Notes: generated from the sequence alone by a model not told the origin. A stretch of DNA of 10,766 nt from an uncultured Bacillota bacterium (GCA_949287785.1 CASEHR010000061.1:1-10766); one strand, 5' to 3'; positions 1-7,082 are shown, counted from the stretch's first letter. Numbers and translations: made by a program.

Positions 1-425
1 TTATTGGTCGCCGCTCTTGGGAATACCGGTGAAGTAGCCAGTACCCTGATCAGGTCTCTATCCTTGATATATGCCAATACTTTGTCGATATCCCAGTCTA
101 CTTCATTTAAAAGATACTTTGCTTCATCGAATTCATTTTCGTAAAAATGATCACAGATCTTTTTGAAATCAAACTGATGATCTTTATACATCGGACACAA
201 TTTAAAGAAAGCTTCCCAGAATGCTTCTTTGTTTGTTTTGGTGCCATCATTCTTCAAGACATCTTCCACAGCCTTCATGATATATGGACCTACTTTGGTG
301 ACATCGATCCCCTTTGCATGTTCACCGATGTATTTTGCTAGTAACCTGAAATATCCTTTGACAAAATCATTGGTATCACACGGTACCAATGTACCGTCAA
401 GATCGAAAAATACTGCCTTCAACAT
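1..425 (-). CDS. HAD-superfamily hydrolase, C-terminal part beyond window
   Basis: This is a haloacid dehalogenase-type phosphatase, a cytoplasmic enzyme that acts on small phosphorylated metabolites; its substrate cannot be read from the sequence. The N-terminal motif I reads VFFDLDGTLV, with D8 the expected nucleophile and D10 the acid/base. A motif II-like LATSP lies near residue 128. The frame is still open at base 1 after about 141 codons (last residues PRAATN), so the cap region is mostly present and the catalytic Lys and Asp of motifs III and IV lie outside. A TAA seen at bases 1-3 is in another frame. The ATG at 425 has a perfect AGGAGG (430-435) with a short 4-nt spacer. It overlaps the end of the ybaK gene by 7 nt, so the two are translationally coupled, the last gene of the visible operon. 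Superfamily assignment is firm; specificity is unknown. Confidence 0.88.
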   Translation of the reverse strand, partial: MLKAVFFDLDGTLVPCDTNDFVKGYFRLLAKYIGEHAKGIDVTKVGPYIMKAVEDVLKNDGTKTNKEAFWEAFFKLCPMYKDHQFDFKKICDHFYENEFDEAKYLLNEVDWDIDKVLAYIKDRDLIRVLATSPVFPRAATN

Positions 426-904
426 GTTTCCTCCTTAGTTACATCCACTACTTCAGCCTTCAGATAATCAAGCAGGCGCTTCTTATCACAATAAAGCCCG
501 ACGCCCATCTGACCACCTGATATCTCGATCTTTTCCAGGTGATCGACACTCTTATCAAAAATGACCTGATGTCTGGCCCTGATACCGACAGGAGATACAC
601 TGCCTCTTTCATAGCCGACGGTCTTTAATAGATCTTTCACATGGACCATCGTCAGATCTTTGACGCCGATATTCTTAGCCGCTTTCTTGAGATCGATATT
701 CTTATTGACAGGTATGACCACGATATACAGATCATGATCATGTTTCAAAGCCAGTGTCTTGAAGCACTCCTCATACTTAAGTCCCAGGATATCCGTGACC
801 TTCATACCGTCGAATTCACTCTTGTCGATCTCATAGTACATAGCCTCATAAGGTACACCGGCTTTATCCAATAAACGCATGACATTCGTCTTTATCTCTT
901 TCAT
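419..904 (-). CDS. ybaK: YbaK/EbsC-family Cys-tRNA(Pro) deacylase
   Basis: This free-standing editing-domain protein of 161 aa, full length for the family, is expected to hydrolyse Cys-tRNA(Pro) mischarged by prolyl-tRNA synthetase. Visible marks are ECFKTLAL with K49, at the position of the catalytic lysine in this family, the G98-x(3)-GSVSPVG loop (98-107), and the C-terminal ISGGQMGVGL (128-137), which matches the late conserved strand. No membrane segment or signal peptide is present. The ATG overlaps the TGA of the pseudouridine synthase by 4 nt (ATGA), and a GAGG lies 7 nt upstream inside that gene, so translation is coupled. The stop overlaps the HAD gene. The family also contains deacylases of other specificity (EbsC, ProX-like), so the exact tRNA substrate is inferred from family membership only. 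Confidence 0.93.
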   Translation of the reverse strand: MKEIKTNVMRLLDKAGVPYEAMYYEIDKSEFDGMKVTDILGLKYEECFKTLALKHDHDLYIVVIPVNKNIDLKKAAKNIGVKDLTMVHVKDLLKTVGYERGSVSPVGIRARHQVIFDKSVDHLEKIEISGGQMGVGLYCDKKRLLDYLKAEVVDVTKEETC

Positions 905-1767
905 AACTTATCCTCGATATCTTTTGGCAGTTTACCCTTCACGGTGATGAATTCCTCTTTCAAGGGGTGATAAAACGACAGACGGTCAGCCACAAGCCCC
1001 ATCTCAGCGATGATATCCGTGTCGATACCATATAATCGGTCATTAAGCAACGGATGACCGATCGCTGCCATATGGACTCTGATCTGATGGATCCTTCCGG
1101 TCTTCAGCTCGCAATCGACGATACTGTAATCCTCATATGAGACAAGGGGAGTGACGATCGTCTTGGCTGGTTGGCCGTTTTTGGTGATGACCTGTCGTTT
1201 ACTGTCATGACGATCTTTACCGATCGGTCTTTCGATCGTCATCTTGTCTTTCAATTTGCCGGCACACACGGCAATATAATTCCTCTTGAGCCGTTTATAT
1301 GCCAACTCTTTATCAAAATAGCTCTGAAAGATCGCTGACTTGGAAAAGAAGACCAAGCCCTGAGTATCTTTATCCAGCCGATGGATGGCGATCCCTTTAG
1401 TACCCTTATCGTAAAGATAGGCATTGACGATATCACTGAGCGTCACCTCATCACTTCCATCCCCATGTACAAGCAAGCCCGCCCTTTTATAGACGACAAG
1501 ACATATCTCATCTTCATAGATCACTTCCACATCTTCTTTATAGCCTAATACAGGTTCATCGGGATAGATCATGATCTTTAATGAAACCCCGTCCAGGACA
1601 TCTCCTCTTCTTGCTGGTCTTTCATCGATATATAACCATTTATTCTGGATCAGAAGATGACGGTATTTACGGGATAAGATGTAAGTGTCCAGAAACTCAT
1701 CAACGGTAGTGGTATGTAAAGAATCTATATCGATGATCAACATATTATTATCGGATCTATACTTCAT
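901..1767 (-). CDS. RluA-family pseudouridine synthase
   Basis: This protein of 288 aa isomerises uridine to pseudouridine in structured RNA, most likely 23S rRNA as for RluC/RluD/YlyB relatives; the target base cannot be told from sequence. An S4-like N-terminal region (about residues 20-70) precedes the catalytic domain. The catalytic motif HRLDKDTQG lies at 129-137, with D132 the expected nucleophile, and GRIHQIRVHMAAIGHPLLND near residue 225 is the conserved C-terminal motif. Start choice: an in-frame TTG at 1779 would give four more residues and sit inside the upstream gene, but ATG 1767 follows GAGGAG (1773-1778) and begins one base after the kinase stop (TGA-T-ATG), so ATG is preferred. 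The stop overlaps the ybaK start by 4 nt. Family assignment is secure. Confidence 0.93.
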   Translation of the reverse strand: MKYRSDNNMLIIDIDSLHTTTVDEFLDTYILSRKYRHLLIQNKWLYIDERPARRGDVLDGVSLKIMIYPDEPVLGYKEDVEVIYEDEICLVVYKRAGLLVHGDGSDEVTLSDIVNAYLYDKGTKGIAIHRLDKDTQGLVFFSKSAIFQSYFDKELAYKRLKRNYIAVCAGKLKDKMTIERPIGKDRHDSKRQVITKNGQPAKTIVTPLVSYEDYSIVDCELKTGRIHQIRVHMAAIGHPLLNDRLYGIDTDIIAEMGLVADRLSFYHPLKEEFITVKGKLPKDIEDKL

Positions 1768-1768
1768 A

Positions 1769-2182
1769 TCACTCCTCAAACAGACTGTCGAAAAAAGACA
1801 GTTTTTCTAGTGGTATCGGTCTTTTGGCGTTTGCGTTGCGCGCCTTCAACCGTTCAAGTCTTACATCATAGCTCTCATCAAAAAGAATAAAGCGATGATC
1901 GATATGATTATGCTTCAAAACATCATCGATATATTCTCTTTCATCCCTGTACCATAGACCATGATCGAGTATCGTATCGATCCCGTACTTATCAAGTCTG
2001 ACGATCAGTTTCAGATAACACTCGATGATCGCCATTTCGATCTCTTTGTGCCGCTTTGGTCCTTCACATGTCTCATTCAAGGCATTCAAAAGCTCATCGA
2101 CATTAAAGACGATGACATCCTTCCTTGATCCGGCATAAAATGTCTTGCCGCTAGCTATTTTGCCATATAATACTTCGACCAT
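1769..2182 (-). CDS. small P-loop kinase/ATPase (AAA_33-like)
   Basis: This is a cytoplasmic nucleotide-binding protein of 137 aa. The Walker A motif GKIASGKT is at residues 7-14. The segment TILDHGLWYRDER (70-82), with D73, resembles the Walker B/substrate region of small kinases related to zeta-toxin and chloramphenicol phosphotransferase. FNVDELL (26-32) is a further family-like piece. It is short for the family (commonly 150-200 aa), with the Walker A almost at the N-terminus, but it has a proper ATG and an AAGGAA six or so bases upstream, within the end of the glycosyltransferase gene. It starts one base after that gene's TGA and ends one base before the pseudouridine synthase ATG, so it is co-translated with both. 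The phosphate acceptor is unknown. No antitoxin-like neighbour exists, which argues against a toxin role. Confidence 0.8.
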   Translation of the reverse strand: MVEVLYGKIASGKTFYAGSRKDVIVFNVDELLNALNETCEGPKRHKEIEMAIIECYLKLIVRLDKYGIDTILDHGLWYRDEREYIDDVLKHNHIDHRFILFDESYDVRLERLKARNANAKRPIPLEKLSFFDSLFEE

Positions 2183-2183
2183 A

Positions 2184-3128
2184 TCATTTCCTTATATATT
2201 GTATATTACCTAAGTGATATTTGATACAGACGATCTTCCACAATATCCACCTTGCCATCCTGAAGATGGGCCAGATCTTTTCATCATCATAGACCGGCAG
2301 ATATATATCACTCTTATCGATGTTCTTCTTACTAGTGATATATCCTGACAAGATCATCATCTCACTGCGGTAGTAATTGGTGTGATTACAGAAATGGCCC
2401 GGATAGTGACGATTCAGAATATCCTCCTGTCTTTTAAAATTTGCAAACATCTTTCTCGCTTCTTGATAAGTCATCCCGTTAGTCGACGAACCTTTTCGTT
2501 GATAGTAATAATAGATCCGCTCTTTGATGACCCTGACTTTTGAAGCTTTCAAAAAGATGTAAGCACTGACCTCCATATCGCTGAAATTGTTGTAGGAGGT
2601 GGGAAAACGGATATCCTTTAAAAGGTCTGAACGGTAGATCTTCGCCCAGACATAATTGTTGATGGCGGTGTTTTTCATAAGACCGTATAAAGTAGCCGGC
2701 TTCTCGATGACCATCTCTTTTGCAGCACGAGCCCGGTTAAAGATGAGGTGTTCGAATTTCAAGGAATAAGAGGCCTGCACCATATCGACACCATCGATCT
2801 TGTTTACCAGTATTTCGATCGCCCTTTTCTTCAGATAGTCATCACTGTCGACAAAGACCGTATATTCACCGATGACTCTGTCAAGCCCATCGTTGTACGC
2901 TCTGGACAGACCGCCGTTTTCCTTATGATGGACTCTGATCCGATCATCGAGCTTTCGATAAGTGCTTATTATCTCCTTCGTCACTATATCGCTGCTTCCA
3001 TCATCGATGATGATGATATCGAGATCCTGATATGTCTGAGTGATGATCGAATCAAGACAGCGTTTAAGATAGATGCCCGTATTGTAGACCGGGATGATGA
3101 TACTGACCTTACCCTTTATATAAGCCAT
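2184..3128 (-). CDS. GT2 (GT-A fold) glycosyltransferase
   Basis: This 314-aa family 2 glycosyltransferase is probably cytoplasmic or at the inner face of the membrane. The N-terminal VSIIIPVYNTG (8-18) opens the GT-A fold. IIDDGSSD (40-47) binds the nucleotide-sugar, ENGGLSRAYNDGL (70-82) is the usual conserved loop, and DSDD (94-97) is the metal-binding DxD motif. No TM segment is evident. The C-terminus has an aromatic/basic stretch, WPIFRMARWILWKIVCIKY, that could dock on the membrane. It sits 25 nt downstream of the LCP gene, across a hairpin, and has no Shine-Dalgarno sequence before its ATG. It heads a tight run with the kinase, pseudouridine synthase, ybaK and HAD genes. It probably builds a cell-surface glycan or decorates a teichoic-type polymer, inferred from the envelope genes upstream; the sugar and acceptor are unknown. 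Confidence 0.92.
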   Translation of the reverse strand: MAYIKGKVSIIIPVYNTGIYLKRCLDSIITQTYQDLDIIIIDDGSSDIVTKEIISTYRKLDDRIRVHHKENGGLSRAYNDGLDRVIGEYTVFVDSDDYLKKRAIEILVNKIDGVDMVQASYSLKFEHLIFNRARAAKEMVIEKPATLYGLMKNTAINNYVWAKIYRSDLLKDIRFPTSYNNFSDMEVSAYIFLKASKVRVIKERIYYYYQRKGSSTNGMTYQEARKMFANFKRQEDILNRHYPGHFCNHTNYYRSEMMILSGYITSKKNIDKSDIYLPVYDDEKIWPIFRMARWILWKIVCIKYHLGNIQYIRK

Positions 3129-3133
3129 AAACT

Positions 3134-3155
3134 AAAAGGTGCTGATCTGCACCTT
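3134..3155 (-). terminator. hairpin with T-rich tail after the LCP gene
   Basis: On the minus strand the TAA stop of the LCP gene runs straight into AAGGTGC-AGATCA-GCACCTT, a 7-bp stem with a 6-nt loop, followed by TTAGTTT. This looks like a short rho-independent terminator. It fills nearly the whole 25-nt gap to the next gene, whose ATG begins 8 nt after the stem. With only moderate GC and a broken T-run it may be leaky, allowing read-through into the glycosyltransferase operon. Confidence 0.6.
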
Positions 3156-5373
3156 ATTCCATTGTAAACCACAGGGATCCGTCGGCATTCTCTCCCCAAG
3201 TCTCCGATACTGTCCCCGAATAGACGAAATTGCGATCGGCATCCAAGAAGGTGCAGACATAACCGTTATCGTCACACCAGGCAGCTGCTTCTTCATAGCT
3301 CATACCCGGGACCTCATAAGGACTGGCACCGGTGTTGCCGCCGGAAGATCCTTCGACATAACTGTATACTTCAACATAAAGCCTGCTGTAATTGTCGATA
3401 TCGTTACCGCTGCTCGGTGTCTGGTCGGCGATGATCCCATCCAGCGATGCATCACCGGTCTCGACATATTCGACATCCAGTTCATAACCGTGATTATCTG
3501 CCCAGCTTGTCGCATAATTCAGTGACGAACCGACAAAATTCGGAATGCTGTCAGAATCACCAGATACATATACCGTTAATGGTCCGCTCAAGTTTTCGAC
3601 CAGCGTTCCGCTGGCTGGGTCAAGACCGACGACCAGCCCGCTGGCCCCTTCGACATAACGATCATCCGTCTCATCGACATAGACGATATTAAGGGTCACA
3701 TTATTCTCATTTGCCCAGGCCTCGACATCACTGATCGATGATCCCTGCGAGACGAAATCCGGTACTGTTTCCGGCATCTCAGGATCCTGTCTTGCCTCAT
3801 CAAAGACCTCATGATACAAAGTTCCCCTTTCATAAGGATCCTGTACACTGAAACTGAAATCAGCAACTTGTTCGATCGTCGTCTTGCCTAATGTCTCATT
3901 CATCCGGCTGGAGTTCTCTTCGATCGATCCGTTATAAGGGATCATGATCCATAACCGTAATCCCGAACCATAGTCATAATAGTAAGATGAATAACCGGTG
4001 ACCCGCATATTCTGGATATCGATGAGATCCATCGTATCAAGACCGCTGAAATTCGGGACACTCAGAATATAGTTGAAAAGACTGGTCATCTGATCCAAAG
4101 AGATGTTGGTCTCAAAGTTATCACCGGCAGCTTCCAAAGCATCCAAAGCCCGGTTGATATCGTTCAGCTCCAGTAATCTTGAGACGATCTGGGCGATGAC
4201 CTGCTGCTGGTTGAGCTCACGGTCATAGTCGCCATTTGGCATCGCATGTCTTTCTCTTGCGAAAGCCAGAGCCATCTCACCATCAGCCCATTGGACACCC
4301 TCTTCGATCCAGACGGTGTAATTACCTCTTTGAGTACTGGAATCCTGGGCCAAGAAAGCGACCGGCGAATCGATCTCGATACCACCCAAGGCATCGACGA
4401 TATCGACGACCCCTTTAAAGTTGACTTCCATATAGAAATCGATATCGATACCCATCATCTCACTGACCGTATCCATCAAACACTGTCTGGAAATACCACG
4501 GGCTGCATTGATCTTCTGTTTTGAACCGGTACCCGATATCTCGACATAGGAATCGCGAGGGATCGAGGTCAGAGTGACCGTCATGCTTTGTGGATTGACA
4601 CTGGCGACGATGATCGCATCTGCCAGACCGTAAGTATCCGACTCCGGCGCATAACCGATCAGAAGCACATTGAACGGTTCCATCGAAAGGTCGACATTGC
4701 CGGCTGTATTTTCCCCGGTCTGCATCTGTTCAGAATACTCTTCGATCACGACCATCTGATCCAGATAATCGCCATAACCTTCCTGATCGGCATACATCGA
4801 ATTAAAACCGCTCGGAAGAAGTGCACAGTCGACTTCCTTATTGATCAGTGCCGACATCAATTCATCGACACTGTTATATGTCTCATAACGCGGCGAGATA
4901 TTCGCCTCATTCAGTTTCTTCTGACCTAAAGCGCTCGGCGAAGCGTCACTACCGTTTGTCATCCCGACGACTTTGCCTTCCAGATCTTCGATGGCGGCAA
5001 TATCATCGTTATCATAGGTCACGATACTGACACTGATCGTCTCATATTGAGCCGAACCGTCATTGATCATATTACCGACGGCATTGCTGACCCGGTACAG
5101 CAGATAATTGCCATATGCCGATGCGGCAAAAAGGATGACCGCAAATATCAGGCTGACGATCTTGAGTTTTTTGTCATTGGTGGTATAACCAAAGATAAAG
5201 ATGACATCAAGAATGGCGATGATACAAAGAAGCGCTCCGATAGCAGCGATAAAAGTCGTCCTTTCAAGATTGGAAAAACGCCAGGCCAAGATCGCCAGGA
5301 TGATGACTGAGATATTGGCTAGGGCAGTAAAGATAGCCCCTGATATACTGATCACCTTATTCAGCTTCTTCAT
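3154..5373 (-). CDS. LCP (LytR-CpsA-Psr) family protein with solute-binding-like and PASTA-like domains
   Basis: This 739-aa membrane protein is probably a transferase joining lipid-linked glycopolymers to peptidoglycan outside the cell. In order: three TM segments (about 8-32, 40-62, 70-92); a half periplasmic-binding-protein-like module (112-212) with DLEGKVVGMTNGSD and ALINKEVDCALLPSG; the LCP catalytic domain (about 234-400); a linker; then PASTA-like repeats at 537-603 (starting VPDFVSQGSS), 610-672 (IPNFVGSSLN) and a shorter one at 688-737 with two cysteines (C700, C707). LCP landmarks are D246, D252, SIPRD (R273, D274), FARERH (R373, R375) and GDYDREL (R385). The Arg usual just before the second Asp is replaced (LAD). 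Most LCP proteins have one TM segment and no PASTA repeats. AGGAG (5380-5384) precedes the ATG by 6 nt, and the start overlaps the upstream gene by 17 nt. Confidence 0.9.
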   Translation of the reverse strand: MKKLNKVISISGAIFTALANISVIILAILAWRFSNLERTTFIAAIGALLCIIAILDVIFIFGYTTNDKKLKIVSLIFAVILFAASAYGNYLLYRVSNAVGNMINDGSAQYETISVSIVTYDNDDIAAIEDLEGKVVGMTNGSDASPSALGQKKLNEANISPRYETYNSVDELMSALINKEVDCALLPSGFNSMYADQEGYGDYLDQMVVIEEYSEQMQTGENTAGNVDLSMEPFNVLLIGYAPESDTYGLADAIIVASVNPQSMTVTLTSIPRDSYVEISGTGSKQKINAARGISRQCLMDTVSEMMGIDIDFYMEVNFKGVVDIVDALGGIEIDSPVAFLAQDSSTQRGNYTVWIEEGVQWADGEMALAFARERHAMPNGDYDRELNQQQVIAQIVSRLLELNDINRALDALEAAGDNFETNISLDQMTSLFNYILSVPNFSGLDTMDLIDIQNMRVTGYSSYYYDYGSGLRLWIMIPYNGSIEENSSRMNETLGKTTIEQVADFSFSVQDPYERGTLYHEVFDEARQDPEMPETVPDFVSQGSSISDVEAWANENNVTLNIVYVDETDDRYVEGASGLVVGLDPASGTLVENLSGPLTVYVSGDSDSIPNFVGSSLNYATSWADNHGYELDVEYVETGDASLDGIIADQTPSSGNDIDNYSRLYVEVYSYVEGSSGGNTGASPYEVPGMSYEEAAAWCDDNGYVCTFLDADRNFVYSGTVSETWGENADGSLWFTME

Positions 5374-6043
5374 ATGTTTCTCCTATCGCTTCAACGATCT
5401 CATAACGACCGGTCTCGGCATCTCTGATGACGATATATGATTGTCTTGTCGAAAGACCGCTCGTATCCATTGCGTTGTCCTTGTAAGTAAAGGTACAGTC
5501 GACATTGAAGGCATCACTGTAATGCAATGATGCTCCATCAGCATCGACCAATTCATAACCGCCGGACAATCTGGCGGCACTAGCTTCAACCGATGCGACC
5601 TCGAGCACTTCGTCTTTGCCGTATTCGTTGATCGCATTATTGATCCCTTTATAAAAACCGTCACGCGCTTCATTGTAGATATTGACTTTCTGATCGCTGT
5701 AGACATAATACATTCCGCCGACATCATACTGACCGTGTTTATTGGTCCAGGTATAGAAATCAGCGACGAAATTCTCGACGACCAGTTCAGCACACAACTC
5801 CTGATCGACTTCTTCAGCATTCAAGGCTGCCGTCAGCTCATCGAAAAGCTCTTCTTGTAAAGCTGTCGGTTGTGCCCTCAGATGATAGTCATATTCAGCG
5901 ATCGAAAGACTGATCTCACCGGAAGTCTGATCGGTCAGATTTCGCAAAGACAAAAAGGCCATCAAGAGTAAGACGATACAGATAATGACCAGAGGTATGA
6001 GGATAACAGCTAATATTCGATAACGGTTTTTCTTACTTTTCAT
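5357..6043 (-). CDS. single-pass membrane protein of unknown function, partner of LCP gene
   Basis: I do not recognise the family. It is 228 aa, with a basic N-terminus (KSKKNRYR), one TM segment at about residues 10-32, and an acidic, presumably extracellular domain. The stretch AELVVENFVADFYTWTNKHG (about 85-104), continuing through a Tyr-rich region, resembles an NTF2-like fold in composition, but that is only an impression. Two tandem ATGs (6044-6046 and 6041-6043) are possible. GGGGAG at 6050-6055 lies 3 nt from the first and 6 nt from the second, so the second is preferred. The 3' end overlaps the LCP gene by 17 nt and carries its Shine-Dalgarno sequence, pointing to translational coupling and a shared role in envelope assembly. 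A promoter at 6068-6096 serves the pair. It could be an accessory or regulator of the LCP enzyme (inference). Confidence 0.85.
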   Translation of the reverse strand: MKSKKNRYRILAVILIPLVIICIVLLLMAFLSLRNLTDQTSGEISLSIAEYDYHLRAQPTALQEELFDELTAALNAEEVDQELCAELVVENFVADFYTWTNKHGQYDVGGMYYVYSDQKVNIYNEARDGFYKGINNAINEYGKDEVLEVASVEASAARLSGGYELVDADGASLHYSDAFNVDCTFTYKDNAMDTSGLSTRQSYIVIRDAETGRYEIVEAIGETYEEAE

Positions 6044-6067
6044 CATTTACTCCCCTTAAGCCATGAT

Positions 6068-6096
6068 ATATTATCACCATCACCGGGCTTTGTAAA
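6068..6096 (-). promoter_or_regulatory. sigma-A-type promoter for the membrane protein-LCP pair
   Basis: On the minus strand a -35 of TTTACA (6091-6096, five of six consensus matches) is followed after exactly 17 nt by TAATAT (6068-6073) preceded by TGA, an extended -10 element. The predicted start near 6061 leaves a short leader holding the GGGGAG ribosome binding site at 6050-6055. An alternative -10, GATAAT, overlaps with a 15-nt spacer. Confidence 0.6.
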
Positions 6097-6106
6097 TTGA
6101 GTAAAA

Positions 6107-6127
6107 GTAATATTACCTTAACGTAAG
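6107..6127. repeat. two adjacent small dyads upstream of promoter
   Basis: The perfect palindrome GTAATATTAC (6107-6116) abuts a second dyad, CTTA-ACG-TAAG (6117-6127). Both lie in the short gap between the gtrB-like stop codon and the -35 box at 6091-6096. They are too AT-rich and loop-poor to be a convincing terminator. An operator or activator site is possible. Confidence 0.35.
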
Positions 6128-6134
6128 TTTAAGA

Positions 6135-7052
6135 CTAATAACGCTTGCGGATGATGTATTTCGGCCGTCTTTTCACTTCGACATAAGTCCGGGCCAGATA
6201 TTCACCAACGATCCCCAGGACCAGAAGTTCGATCCCGCCAAGCAAGGTGATGATGACGATCAAACTGGGATAACCGGCGACCGGATCACCAAAGAAGATC
6301 GCCTTGATGGCAATATAGATCATATAGACAAAACCGAACACCGACACCAGTGCTCCGATCAGTGTCGCCAGACGCAAAGGAACAGTCGAAAAACCGACAA
6401 TCCCATCGATCGCATATTTGAACAAGCCCCAGAAAGACCACTTAGTCTCACCGGCGACCCGTTTCTCGTTTTCGTACTCGATATACTTCGTATTGAAGCC
6501 GACCCAGGCAAAAATACCCTTGGAAAAGCGATGATATTCATCAAGTGTCAAAATGGCATCGACCATCGGTCTTTTCATCATTCGATAATCTCTGGCGCCA
6601 TCGACGATCTCAACATCGATCATCTTATTGATGATCTTGTAAAAAAGACGGGCAAAAAAGGACCGGATCTTCGGTTCGCCGGCTCTTGTGACCCGATATG
6701 TCGCCACGCTGTCGTATTCATCATCCTTGAGGATCTCGATCATCTCAGGCAAAAGCCTTGGCGGATCCTGCAGATCGGCATCGATGAGGACGACGAGATC
6801 ACCATCACTCTCTTTAAGGCCGGCCAGGATCCCGGCTTCCTTACCGAAATTGCGGGAAAAAGAGATGATCTTGATATTGGGATCCCGCGCTTTGAGTTTT
6901 AAGCCTGTTTCCACGGTCTTATCCTTTGATCCGTCATCGACGATGATGATCTCATAAGCCATATCCGGAATGTACTTTATGAGTTCTTCATAGAATAGCG
7001 GTAAAGCCTTTTCCTCGTTGAAACAAGGTACGATGATCGATAATTTCTGCAT
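6135..7052 (-). CDS. GtrB/DPM1-type polyprenyl-phosphate glycosyltransferase
   Basis: This 305-aa GT2 enzyme is expected to move a sugar from a nucleotide donor to undecaprenyl phosphate, making a lipid-linked sugar for use outside the membrane. The N-terminal LSIIVPCFNEE opens the GT-A fold. VDDGSKD (38-44), the SRNFGKEAG loop (66-74), DADLQDPP (91-98, the DxD motif) and RVAGETKWS (198-206) are the signatures of this subfamily. Two C-terminal TM segments (about 224-249 and 263-287) precede a basic tail, as in GtrB, CsbB and YkcC relatives. Length is typical. No GtrA-like flippase or acceptor transferase is next to it, so those partners would be elsewhere. It lies between the LTA synthase pair and the LCP pair. 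It has no Shine-Dalgarno sequence, and a TATAAT ends six bases before its ATG, suggesting a leaderless transcript. The sugar is unknown. Confidence 0.93.
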   Translation of the reverse strand: MQKLSIIVPCFNEEKALPLFYEELIKYIPDMAYEIIIVDDGSKDKTVETGLKLKARDPNIKIISFSRNFGKEAGILAGLKESDGDLVVLIDADLQDPPRLLPEMIEILKDDEYDSVATYRVTRAGEPKIRSFFARLFYKIINKMIDVEIVDGARDYRMMKRPMVDAILTLDEYHRFSKGIFAWVGFNTKYIEYENEKRVAGETKWSFWGLFKYAIDGIVGFSTVPLRLATLIGALVSVFGFVYMIYIAIKAIFFGDPVAGYPSLIVIITLLGGIELLVLGIVGEYLARTYVEVKRRPKYIIRKRY

Positions 7053-7058
7053 ATCACT

Positions 7059-7064
7059 ATTATA
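7059..7064 (-). promoter_or_regulatory. -10 box placed for leaderless transcription of gtrB-like gene
   Basis: A perfect TATAAT on the minus strand is followed by AGTGAT and then the ATG at 7052. A start seven bases past the box falls exactly on the A of the ATG. No good -35 is seen: with spacers of 16-18 nt the candidates are TGTAAA, ATGTAA and GATGTA. No Shine-Dalgarno sequence precedes the gene. Confidence 0.5.
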
Positions 7065-7082
7065 GTAGTTTTAATGTCCTTT

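Noticed and set aside
1..9. TAA at the left edge as the stop of the HAD gene
   Set aside because: Counting from ATG 425, bases 1-3 are not a codon in that frame. The frame reads ..ATN and is still open.
1768..1779. TTG at 1779 as the start of the pseudouridine synthase
   Set aside because: It would lie inside the kinase gene and has a poor binding site. ATG 1767 has GAGGAG upstream and the one-base spacing seen at other junctions.
1769..2182. Zeta-type toxin or antibiotic phosphotransferase
   Set aside because: The Walker A and acidic motif are shared with these families, but there is no antitoxin-like gene, the protein is short, and it is embedded in a housekeeping operon.
2748..3525. Plus-strand open frames of 128-139 aa opposite the GT2 and LCP genes, and other antisense frames (e.g. 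4588-4929, 6531-6902)
   Set aside because: They are rich in Asp, Ile, His and Arg. GAT (Asp) and ATC (Ile) are reverse complements and both favoured here, so antisense frames stay open by composition. They match no family and lie opposite well-recognised genes.
3000..6950. Similar runs of ATCATCGATGATGATG-type sequence near 3000 and 6940
   Set aside because: Both encode the homologous I-I-(I/V)-D-D-G-S strand of the two GT2 enzymes. It is protein homology with a shared codon bias, not a DNA repeat.
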